Assembly: GCA_964492845.1 (NCBI GenBank)
Contig: CAZBMZ010000001.1
Span: forward strand, 186,001 to 250,000
DNA from: JADJPF01 sp964492845
GTDB lineage: Bacteria; Acidobacteriota; Blastocatellia; Chloracidobacteriales; JADJPF01
Length of the DNA stretch: 64,000 nucleotides
Direction: 5' to 3'
Positions 9,457 through 16,651 of the stretch are shown one piece after another. The notes below the pieces were generated by a model. The model saw nothing but the letters and a program-made list of their open reading frames with translations. It searched no databases and was not told where the DNA came from. Position 1 is the first letter of the stretch; each line of letters starts with the position of its first letter. The translations under genes and the position numbers were made by a program.

Positions 9457-10248
9457 ATGATTATTAAAGATAATGAATTTGTAGATTTAAACACTTTAAC
9501 TGGGTCGATGAGGACGCATATTTTTCGTCCAGTTGCTGCGGGACGCTACCCAGGAATTGTTTTATTTTCTGAGATTTTTCAAGTAACAGGCCCTATACAT
9601 CGCACAGCAGCCCAGCTTGCTGGCAATGGGTTTATTGTTGTTGTTCCAGAAATATTTCATGAACTAGAAGACACACCTGGGACGGTAATAGCTTATGATG
9701 ATGCTGGCGCGGCAAGAGGAAATAGCCATAAAATTACTAAAGAGCTTGCAAGTTATGATAGCGATGCACGAGCAGCATTAGATTATCTTAAATCACATCC
9801 TGCTTGTACTGGAAAACTTGGAGTTATGGGAATTTGTATTGGCGGACATTTATCTTTTCGTGCAGCAATGAATACAGATGTCTCGGCAGGCGTTTGTTTT
9901 TATGCTACAGACATTCATAAGCGTAGTTTAGCTAAAGGACAAAACGATAATACACTTGACCGAATGGGTGAAATTAAAGGGGAAATGTTGATGATTTGGG
10001 GACGACAAGACCCGCATGTTCCTCGTGAAGGTCGGATGTTAATTTATAACGCAATGAGCGATGCCAATATACATTTTCAGTGGCATGAATTTAATGCAGC
10101 ACATGCTTTTATTCGTGATGAAGGCTATCGTTATGATCCGGCAGCAGCAGACATATCCTTTGCAATGGTTTTTGAGCTATTTAAGCGAAAACTGGCTGAA
10201 GGTGATATCTTAGGTGATACCTCTACAGACAAAGAAAGTAAGTGTTAA
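9457..10248 (+). CDS. Dienelactone hydrolase family protein
   Basis: 263 residues, alpha/beta-hydrolase fold. The DLH-type triad is visible: nucleophile Cys127 in MGICIGG, Asp185 in GRQDPHVP and His216 in NAAHAFI. It is cytosolic, with no signal peptide. Family members open dienelactones in aromatic degradation or act as broad carboxyl esterases; with no other aromatic-degradation gene nearby, the substrate is unknown. It follows the sigma/anti-sigma pair by 27 nt on the same strand with a GGGG ribosome site, so it may be controlled by that ECF factor. A tandem repeat array begins 7 nt after its stop. Confidence 0.88.
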   Translation: MIIKDNEFVDLNTLTGSMRTHIFRPVAAGRYPGIVLFSEIFQVTGPIHRTAAQLAGNGFIVVVPEIFHELEDTPGTVIAYDDAGAARGNSHKITKELASYDSDARAALDYLKSHPACTGKLGVMGICIGGHLSFRAAMNTDVSAGVCFYATDIHKRSLAKGQNDNTLDRMGEIKGEMLMIWGRQDPHVPREGRMLIYNAMSDANIHFQWHEFNAAHAFIRDEGYRYDPAAADISFAMVFELFKRKLAEGDILGDTSTDKESKC

Positions 10249-10254
10249 CCCTAC

Positions 10255-10695
10255 CAAAAGCCCCGCTGGGGCTTAAGAAATAAAAAAATAAACCTTGAAT
10301 GCTACGTAGTAGCTTTTGATAATAGCCAAGTCCTTTAGCCCAGCCCTGANNNNNNNNNNNNNNNNNNNNNNNNNNNNNNNNNNNNNNNNNNNNNNNNNNN
10401 NNNNNNNNNNNNNNNNNNNNNNNNNNNNNNNNNNNNNNNNNNNNNNNNNAGGGCAGGTCTATTGTCAAAAGCCCCGCTGGGGCTTAAGAAATTAAGAAAT
10501 TAAAGAAATAAACCTTGAATGCTACGTAGTAGCATCTGACAATAGCCAAGTCCTTTAGCCCAGCCCTGAAGGGCAGGTCTATTGTCAAAAGCCCCGCTGG
10601 GGCTTAAGAAATTAAGAAATTAAAAAATAAACCTTGAATGCTACGTAGTAGCATCTGACAGTAGCCAAGTCCTTTAGGGCTTGGCTATTATCTTG
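10255..10695. repeat. Palindrome-rich tandem repeat array (three visible units, about 110-120 nt each)
   Basis: Three head-to-tail units can be aligned from the GCCCCGCTGGGGC hairpins at 10261, 10471 and 10591 (second spacing 120 nt). Each unit carries three hairpin seeds: AAGCCCC-GCT-GGGGCTT, GCTAC-GTA-GTAGC and GCCCT-GA-AGGGC. In the complete second unit the last is enclosed by outer arms GACAATAG and CTATTGTC. Units differ mainly in a short A/T-rich segment. The last unit is truncated and ends in AGCCAAG...CTTGGCT. The GC-rich hairpins contrast with the AT-rich surroundings. This resembles REP/BIME-like or non-autonomous elements; no transposase is present. Confidence 0.85.
10350..10449. 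other. Assembly gap (100 N) inside the repeat array
   Basis: Exactly 100 N. The bases before (CAGCCCTGA) and after (AGGGCAGGT) join to the same 18-nt stretch found intact in the neighbouring unit, so the gap falls inside one repeat unit. The true number of units here is unknown. Confidence 0.97.
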
Positions 10696-10734
10696 GCAAT
10701 TTATATGAAACTTGGCTATTATTTGGCGATTTAT

Positions 10735-11133
10735 ATGAAAAAAGTACATTTACTAGTAGCTACAATTACAATTTTTGTTTTTCTACTTTCTGGAATTTAT
10801 ATGCGGACACAGTTTCCTGCTCTTTATGCAGGTAATGAAACAACTAGAATGATGTTTCGTGCTAATCATATTTATATTTTGTTTATTGGTTTATGCAACT
10901 TGCTATTAGGTCGATATTTAGTCACTTATCAAAAAAAAGCTTATTACCTACAATTAATTAGCTCTGCTATTATTTTAGTTGCAACAACTTTAGCCATAAT
11001 TGCTTTTTTCTTTGAGGCTGGAAAAGGGCAAATGGAGCGCAATTTTTCATCAATGGCAATTATATTAACTACTTTTGGCGTTTTAGGCCATTCACTAGCA
11101 AGTGCTAGACAAGAAACAAAAAATGAAAAATAA
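10735..11133 (+). CDS. Small four-helix membrane protein of unknown function
   Basis: I chose the ATG at 10735 (MKKVHLLVATITIF). An upstream TTG at 10681 and ATG at 10705 would add a peptide that is itself a duplicated stretch belonging to the end of the repeat array. 132 residues with four hydrophobic helices (approx. 5-23, 46-62, 72-94, 104-122); no motif I recognise. Its 3' end overlaps the CAP-domain gene by 11 nt, so it heads a coupled four-gene run ending with the pullulanase. The true start is uncertain. Confidence 0.65.
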   Translation: MKKVHLLVATITIFVFLLSGIYMRTQFPALYAGNETTRMMFRANHIYILFIGLCNLLLGRYLVTYQKKAYYLQLISSAIILVATTLAIIAFFFEAGKGQMERNFSSMAIILTTFGVLGHSLASARQETKNEK

Positions 11134-12046
11134 AATAATCTTATTAACTTGGAATATTTTATTACTACTTGTTTTTCTTGTGCCTAACATTAAATTAAAG
11201 GCACAGGAAGTAAATATTTCTGCTGTGGAAATTAAAGAACTAAAAGAAGCAATGCTAAAGCTAATAAATGAAAGCCGACAAAGTGAAGGGCTAAAGCCAG
11301 TTGAACTTGATGAATTAGCTAGTCAGGTTGGAGATAAACATTGCCAAGAAATGATCTCAGAATTTTATTTTAGTCATTGGAATAGTCAGGGCTTAAAACC
11401 TTATATGCGTTACTCTTATGCTGGTGGCAAAGATGCTTTGATGGAAAATCTTTCTTTAACTGAAGGAGGAACTTACTTTAACAGTAAAGAAAAATTAATA
11501 AATGTCTTGACAGCAATGCACCTTCGTATGTTTAATGAAAAACCGCCTTATGATGGTCACAGGCAAGCTATTCTTCAACCTCAGCACACACATGTTGGTG
11601 TAGGAATAGCTTTTAGTGAGTCACAAGTTAGATTAGCTCAAGAATTTATCGCCCGTTATGTTGAAATAAAAACTCTTGCTAGCAAAGCAAAAGCGGGTGA
11701 TACAGTTAATATTGTTGGACGAATACTTAAAAGCAAAATATATGAACTTGCTGGAATTAGCGTTTTTTATGAACCAATACCAACAACTTTAACTAGAGAT
11801 GAACTTAATAGCCGAGGAAGTTATTCTTTTCCTGAAGAAGAGAAAATTTTAAGACCTAAGCTGCTAAGTCAATATACCTATAAAGATGGCTCAACAGGCG
11901 AGGTTGCTTATCAAAAATCTAACGGTGAGTTTAGCAGCCAATTTAGCTTTGAAAAAAACAAAACAGGTATCTATAGCATAGTGGTTTGGTTAAAAGAAGG
12001 AACAAACAAGTTTCCTGCAACAAATATTTGTGTGGAAGTTAAATAA
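11123..12046 (+). CDS. Secreted CAP/SCP-domain protein
   Basis: 307 residues from the ATG at 11123 (MKNKIILLTWNI), which opens a clear signal peptide (to about residue 28). A longer GTG-initiated form would bury it. The CAP (SCP/PR-1) domain spans about 40-195: LINESRQSEGLKPVELDELA, then HCQEM, FSHW, and a C-terminal HVGVGIAFSE strand. The C-terminal 110 residues look like a separate beta domain. CAP proteins are extracellular and have varied roles (lipid binding, protease-like, adhesion); no role can be assigned. It overlaps the preceding membrane protein gene and ends 1 nt before the BMP lipoprotein gene. Confidence 0.82.
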   Translation: MKNKIILLTWNILLLLVFLVPNIKLKAQEVNISAVEIKELKEAMLKLINESRQSEGLKPVELDELASQVGDKHCQEMISEFYFSHWNSQGLKPYMRYSYAGGKDALMENLSLTEGGTYFNSKEKLINVLTAMHLRMFNEKPPYDGHRQAILQPQHTHVGVGIAFSESQVRLAQEFIARYVEIKTLASKAKAGDTVNIVGRILKSKIYELAGISVFYEPIPTTLTRDELNSRGSYSFPEEEKILRPKLLSQYTYKDGSTGEVAYQKSNGEFSSQFSFEKNKTGIYSIVVWLKEGTNKFPATNICVEVK

Positions 12047-12047
12047 T

Positions 12048-13049
12048 ATGCGACAAGTAATTTTAATCTGCTTACTAACAATTTTAGTTTTTTCTGGCTG
12101 TACAGGTGTTTTTTCTCGTGATGAAGAGCCAGGAAAAATTCGAGTTGGAATTGTTTATGATATTGGTGGCAAAGATGATCGCTCATTTAATGCAGCAGCC
12201 TGGGAAGGTGTAAAACGCGCCCGTGATGAAATGGGAATAAAGCTACGGGATGCTGAACCAGGCGACCCAACATCTATAGAGCCATCGCTTCGCGCTTTTG
12301 CAGAATTAAAATATGATTTAGTAATTGCAGTTGGTTTTGCTCAATCTCCAATTATTGAACAAGTTGCAAAAGATTATCCAAATATTAATTTTGCTATTAT
12401 TGATGGTTTTGTTTTGCTTCCTAATGTCTCACCACTACTATTTAAAGAGCATGAAGGCTCGTTTTTAGTAGGAATGATAGCTGCAAGTAAAAGCCAAAAT
12501 GGAAAAATAGGTTTTGTGGGGGGAATGGATATTCCATTAATTCATAAATTTGCTGTTGGTTATCAAGAGGGTGCTAAATATGTTAATCCTGATATTAAAG
12601 TAACAGAAAATTATGTAGGAATTACTGATTCCGCTTGGAATAACCCATCTAAAGGTAAAGAGCTAGCTAAAAATCAATATGAAAATGGATGTGATGTAGT
12701 TTTTCATGCTGCTGGTAATTCTGGGATGGGCGTTTTTGACGCAGCAGAAGAAACTAAAAAACTTGCTATTGGCGTAGATTCTAACCAAAACGGCATCAAA
12801 CCCGGCTTTGTGCTAACTAGCATGTTAAAACGTGTAGATGTTGCTGTTTATAGCATCATTAAAGATTTAGTAGAAAAACGTTTTAAGAGTGGAATACACG
12901 TTTATGGACTAGAAAATGAAGGCGTAGATTTTGCACTTGACGAGCATAACCGGGCTTTAATTCCTTTAGAAGTAATTGAAAAAGTTAAGCAAGCTAAACA
13001 AGAAATTATGGATGGTAAAATAAAAGTTACTGATGCTATGGAGAAGTAG
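12048..13049 (+). CDS. BMP-family (PnrA/Med-like) substrate-binding lipoprotein
   Basis: 333 residues from the ATG at 12048. Signal peptide with lipobox LVFSGC, so the mature protein should be lipid-anchored. The body matches the basic membrane protein family: IRVGIVYDIGGKDDRSFNAA, FAIIDGF, GFVGGMDIPLI, and a C-terminal ALDE region. Family members bind purine nucleosides or other ligands for ABC importers. No permease or ATPase gene is adjacent, so the partner is elsewhere or the protein works as a sensor. It is 1 nt after the CAP gene and 6 nt before the pullulanase gene. Confidence 0.87.
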   Translation: MRQVILICLLTILVFSGCTGVFSRDEEPGKIRVGIVYDIGGKDDRSFNAAAWEGVKRARDEMGIKLRDAEPGDPTSIEPSLRAFAELKYDLVIAVGFAQSPIIEQVAKDYPNINFAIIDGFVLLPNVSPLLFKEHEGSFLVGMIAASKSQNGKIGFVGGMDIPLIHKFAVGYQEGAKYVNPDIKVTENYVGITDSAWNNPSKGKELAKNQYENGCDVVFHAAGNSGMGVFDAAEETKKLAIGVDSNQNGIKPGFVLTSMLKRVDVAVYSIIKDLVEKRFKSGIHVYGLENEGVDFALDEHNRALIPLEVIEKVKQAKQEIMDGKIKVTDAMEK

Positions 13050-13055
13050 AAAAAG

Positions 13056-15005
13056 TTGAAAATTCAGACAAAGTTTAGTACTAAAACCGGGCCACTTGCC
13101 CTAAAACAACTTCCTCACCCAGCCGATAAATTTTTTTGCTCACAGCCTTTAGGAGCTATTTACACTCCTGATGCTACTACTTTTCGTGTGTTTGCTCCTA
13201 CTGCTAGTCAACTTATCTTAAATCTTTATCAATCTCCTATAGGTGGAAAAGCCGCACTATTTCCTATGACTTTTAACCAAGAAGATGGTAGTTGGGAAGC
13301 TAGCATAAGTACAGATTGTTTAGGGTTTTACTATACTTTAACAGCATTTGGAGAGGATGAAGGCTTTCATCCTGAAAAAGAGTTAATAGACCCTTATGCC
13401 CGTGCTGTAACAGCGCATGACGGACGTGCAATAGTTGTTTGTGATCAGTTTCCTATTGCTCCAAGACCAGATTTTCCTAATCAAGATGCAATTATTTATG
13501 AACTACATGTTCGGGATTTTACTATAGATCCTGACTCTGGAATCCAAAGACGAGGAAAATATTTAGCTTTTACAGAAAATGACACACATTTATCAAACCG
13601 TGTAGATATAAGCACTGGACTTGCCCATTTAGTTGAACTTGGAATAAATACAGTCCAATTAATGCCTATAGGAGAATTTCATAGCGATGAAAGTTTAGAT
13701 CAATATGGCTGGGGTTATGATGTAGTTCATATTAATAGCCCTGATGGTTGGTATGCTTCGGAACGCTTTGATGGTAGGCGTGTTACAGAAGTTAAACAAA
13801 TGATTGATGCTCTACATCGTCGCGGTATTCGTGTAGTTTTGGATGTGGTTTATAACCATACCTTTGAAGTTACTAATAAAAGAGTTTATAGCTTTGAAGG
13901 TTTGGTTCCAGGTTATTACTATCGTAGAAAGCCTGACGGGAGTTATTGGAATGGTTCAGGTGTGGGAAATGAATTTCGCTCAGAAGCACCAATGGCAAGA
14001 CGTTTTATTCTTGATTCTGTTAAATATTGGGTAAGCGAATATCAAATTGATGGCTTTCGCTTTGATTTATTAGGACTAATTGATCTAGAAACTATTTCAC
14101 TGCTTACAAGTGAATTACGAGCAATAGACCCTAATTTGCTAATTTATGGTGAACCCTGGGCTGGTGGAGATAGCCCTATAGAGCTTACTTACAAAGGAAA
14201 ACAAAAAAACTCTGGTTTTGCAGTTTTTAATGACCATTTTCGAGATGCTCTAAAGGGGAGCGTTTTTCATGCTCGTGAGCGAGGTTTTATTCAAGCTGGA
14301 ACAAATATTGAGCGTGTTAAACAAGGCATTAAAGGTGCTATAGATGATTTTGCTCATAGTTCAATAGAATCGCTTAATTATCTTGAATGTCATGATAACC
14401 ATACATTTGCAGATCGTTTGCTACTATCTACCTTAGATGATAGCTCTATTAGCGATCAAGATCGTCGGGCTATGAACAAACTAGGCGCGGCAATTCTTTT
14501 TACTAGTCAGGGAATACCTTTTATTCAAAGTGGGCAAGAATGGGGGCGTTCTAAAAAATATATGGATAACACTTATAATAAACCGGACTCAGTAAATATG
14601 CTACGTTGGGAACAAAAGCTAGTTGATAATGATCTATTTAATTATTACCAAGGACTAATAGCTTTACGTAAGGCGCATCCAATTTTTAGACTAACCACAG
14701 AAACACAAATAAAAACGGCAATTAAATTTTTAGATACAGATTTAAGATTAACTTTACCAGAAAATACTATTGCTTATCTTTTAGTAGATGTAACTGAGCA
14801 AGATAGCTGGTCAGACGCTTTGATACTTTTTAATGCTACTGCTAAAAAGCAAGAATTTCCTTTGCCTATTGGAAATTGGCAAATTTTTGCTGATAACCAA
14901 CAAGTTAGCTTAAACCCAATAAAACATTCATCAATTAAATTAACCAAAACAACGGCTAGAGTTGCTCCGTATAGTGCTACAGTGCTAGCAAAAATACGTA
15001 ATTAA
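13056..15005 (+). CDS. pulA: Type I pullulanase (GH13)
   Basis: 649 residues from a TTG at 13056. An N-terminal CBM48-like beta domain (about 30-130; TTFRVFAPTASQLIL) is followed by the GH13 barrel. Family regions are all present: the pullulanase-type YGWGYD (217-222), region I DVVYNHT (263-269), region II DGFRFD with nucleophile Asp337, region III GEPWAGG with acid/base Glu366, and region IV ECHDNHTFADR. It hydrolyses alpha-1,6 branches of pullulan, glycogen or limit dextrins. No signal peptide is visible, so it is probably cytosolic and used in glycogen or maltodextrin turnover. It lacks the multiple N-terminal modules of secreted pullulanases. Last gene of a coupled operon. Confidence 0.9.
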   Translation: MKIQTKFSTKTGPLALKQLPHPADKFFCSQPLGAIYTPDATTFRVFAPTASQLILNLYQSPIGGKAALFPMTFNQEDGSWEASISTDCLGFYYTLTAFGEDEGFHPEKELIDPYARAVTAHDGRAIVVCDQFPIAPRPDFPNQDAIIYELHVRDFTIDPDSGIQRRGKYLAFTENDTHLSNRVDISTGLAHLVELGINTVQLMPIGEFHSDESLDQYGWGYDVVHINSPDGWYASERFDGRRVTEVKQMIDALHRRGIRVVLDVVYNHTFEVTNKRVYSFEGLVPGYYYRRKPDGSYWNGSGVGNEFRSEAPMARRFILDSVKYWVSEYQIDGFRFDLLGLIDLETISLLTSELRAIDPNLLIYGEPWAGGDSPIELTYKGKQKNSGFAVFNDHFRDALKGSVFHARERGFIQAGTNIERVKQGIKGAIDDFAHSSIESLNYLECHDNHTFADRLLLSTLDDSSISDQDRRAMNKLGAAILFTSQGIPFIQSGQEWGRSKKYMDNTYNKPDSVNMLRWEQKLVDNDLFNYYQGLIALRKAHPIFRLTTETQIKTAIKFLDTDLRLTLPENTIAYLLVDVTEQDSWSDALILFNATAKKQEFPLPIGNWQIFADNQQVSLNPIKHSSIKLTKTTARVAPYSATVLAKIRN

Positions 15006-15156
15006 TTTTAAGATTTAATTTAGGTATCAAAATTTTTTTTAACCTACTTATTCTAATTAGCAGCAAAAAATTAGTTATAAAAAAGATAAATTTGTCAAAA
15101 ATTTGTAAAAATTAGTTAAATGTTGATAAATAATGCAGAAAACGTCTAATCTTCTC

Positions 15157-15185
15157 TTGACGGATCTTAAAACAGATGGTAGAAA
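15157..15185 (+). promoter_or_regulatory. Candidate sigma-70 promoter before the acidic orphan gene
   Basis: TTGACG at 15157-15162, a 17-nt spacer and TAGAAA at 15180-15185. The -35 is near consensus and the -10 is weak. It lies about 80 nt before the start at 15263 in a 257-nt intergenic region that otherwise shows only A/T-rich sequence. Confidence 0.4.
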
Positions 15186-15262
15186 TGGCCTGCGAAAGTA
15201 GTTTATAAATAAGTTTTCTTAAACACCCATTTAATAATACAAACAATAAAGGAGGAGTCTGC

Positions 15263-15943
15263 TTGTCAGCGCGAGGATTTGCTGGGACTTATGAAATTGA
15301 GGTGCGACTTGGCCCTCAAGAAGTATGCTTCTTAGAATTTGATATGCCGGAGTCTGAAGAAGAATTGCGTAGGGTTAAAGTTGACCCTCCTGGAGCAGAA
15401 GCAGAAGAAGTTTTTCGTGGGCTATTTGCTACTATTTTTTCTACTGCTAGTGGTGGTCAAACTACTCAGACTATTCAAATTTATGAGCTAATGAACAATG
15501 TTGCTTCTGTTCGTGAAGCTGTTCAATCTCAAGAATCATATACAACCATTAAAAATAAAATAGAAAGCTCTACTCAAGATGAAGTTTCTAAAATTAGCTT
15601 ACGATACTTTTTCTTTATGGTAGAACTAATTAGCAGAGATAAAGTAGTAGAAATGTTAGCGCAATTTTCTAAGTTTCTTTTCACTAAAAAAGAAGCCTTA
15701 CCCAAAGCTGCTAGCGTATCTCGTGCTAGTAAAGACTCCCCACGTTGGGATCGAGTTGTAAAACAAAATGTTTTAATTAGTGATGAACAATCTTCAGACA
15801 TAGAGGTTAATCCATTAGAAGAAGAAGTAGTAGAAGATGCAGAGCCTTTAGAAGGTGATTGGACAGAAGGCCCGGCTGATTTAGAGCCTCTTGGAGATAC
15901 TGAATTAGAAGAAGATGAAGTTGATCGCTCAGAAATTTCTTAA
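15263..15943 (+). CDS. Uncharacterised protein with acidic C-terminal tail
   Basis: 226 residues from a TTG at 15263, which is supported by a very strong AAAGGAGG 7 nt upstream. I do not recognise the family. Residues 1-150 look like a mixed alpha/beta domain (YEIEVRLGPQEVCFLEFDMP, then a long helical part with YFFFMVELI). A basic Ser-rich linker follows (about 150-175). The last 45-50 residues are almost wholly Glu/Asp with Pro and Leu, the kind of tail used as a flexible or protein-binding segment. There is no signal peptide or membrane helix. It stands alone between its own promoter candidate and a terminator. Confidence 0.72.
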   Translation: MSARGFAGTYEIEVRLGPQEVCFLEFDMPESEEELRRVKVDPPGAEAEEVFRGLFATIFSTASGGQTTQTIQIYELMNNVASVREAVQSQESYTTIKNKIESSTQDEVSKISLRYFFFMVELISRDKVVEMLAQFSKFLFTKKEALPKAASVSRASKDSPRWDRVVKQNVLISDEQSSDIEVNPLEEEVVEDAEPLEGDWTEGPADLEPLGDTELEEDEVDRSEIS

Positions 15944-15995
15944 GTATAAATTTTTATAACTTATTAAATACCAAAAAGCATAAAATCAACATTCT

Positions 15996-16020
15996 ATGCC
16001 CCTCTAAAAGGGGCATTTTT
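15996..16020 (+). terminator. Rho-independent terminator
   Basis: Perfect 7-bp stem ATGCCCC / GGGGCAT (15996-16002 and 16010-16016), 7-nt loop, then a run of T. It closes the single-gene unit of the acidic orphan protein. Confidence 0.85.
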
Positions 16021-16091
16021 AATTTGCTATCCTGATTATAAACAATAAGTTATGACAGAAATTTTTATAAGTAAATTTTTAATTTTCTAAC

Positions 16092-16125
16092 TTGACAGCA
16101 TTACAGTAAATATCTACAATGCTGT
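16092..16125 (+). promoter_or_regulatory. Strong sigma-70 promoter with dyad operator for the MerR gene
   Basis: Consensus TTGACA at 16092-16097, a 17-nt spacer and TACAAT at 16115-16120. A perfect inverted repeat ACAGCATT (16095-16102) / AATGCTGT (16118-16125) overlaps both hexamers, with centre within the spacer, as expected for a MerR-type or autoregulatory operator. The -10 ends 6 nt before the ATG, so the transcript would start at or next to the start codon. Confidence 0.78.
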
Positions 16126-16126
16126 T

Positions 16127-16651
16127 ATGATTTTAGAAAATAAAGAGCAAAAATATTCTTTGGCAGAACTCTCACAAGCAGTAACTAAGTTATTAGCTGA
16201 CAATGGGTTACTTGATGCCCAACAAGATAATCGAGTTTCTGCCGCGCCAGATGCACGGACAATCCGCTATTATACAAGTTTAGGACTCTTAGATCGTCCC
16301 AATTTAATAGGTAGGCAAGCTTATTATGGAAAAAGACATTTGTTGCAAATAGGAGCAATTAAAGCCCTGCAAGGGCTTTCGCTTCCTCTTTCTGAAATAC
16401 AAGCTAAACTTTATGGATGTAGTGAAAATGAATTAATAGCAATCTTAACTAATATTGCTAAAGAACAAGCTAAACGCCCTGTCACAGTGCATTTAGTACG
16501 TTGGCAGGAAGTAACCATTGAACCAGGGCTAAAAATATTAGCAGAAGATGGTTGGACAACTTCTCAAAACCTGGATTCATTGATGGAAAAAATTAAGACT
16601 ACGTTATCTGCTTTATCTAACTTTTCATTAGAAAAAGAACCAAAAAACTAA
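16127..16651 (+). CDS. MerR-family transcriptional regulator
   Basis: 174 residues. Winged-helix core with TIRYYTSLGLLDRPN and a wing/second helix region RQAYYGKRHLLQI, then KALQGLSLPLSEIQAKL, the MerR hallmark order. Between the first helix (YSLAELSQAV) and TIRYYT there are about 25 residues instead of the usual 10 or so, an insertion (LADNGLLDAQQDNRV). The C-terminal part has no Cys metal site, so metal sensing is unlikely; the ligand is unknown. The ATG at 16127 is the only plausible start and has no Shine-Dalgarno, which fits a leaderless transcript from the promoter just upstream. Its stop overlaps the end of the converging gene by 4 nt. Confidence 0.87.
   Translation: MILENKEQKYSLAELSQAVTKLLADNGLLDAQQDNRVSAAPDARTIRYYTSLGLLDRPNLIGRQAYYGKRHLLQIGAIKALQGLSLPLSEIQAKLYGCSENELIAILTNIAKEQAKRPVTVHLVRWQEVTIEPGLKILAEDGWTTSQNLDSLMEKIKTTLSALSNFSLEKEPKN

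Noticed and set aside
10223..10468. Open reading frame across the N gap on the minus strand
   Set aside because: It is mostly undetermined residues spanning 100 N and repeat sequence, so it is an artefact of the gap.
10255..10695. CRISPR array
   Set aside because: Units follow each other directly, are about 110-120 nt long, and have no unique spacers or cas genes nearby.
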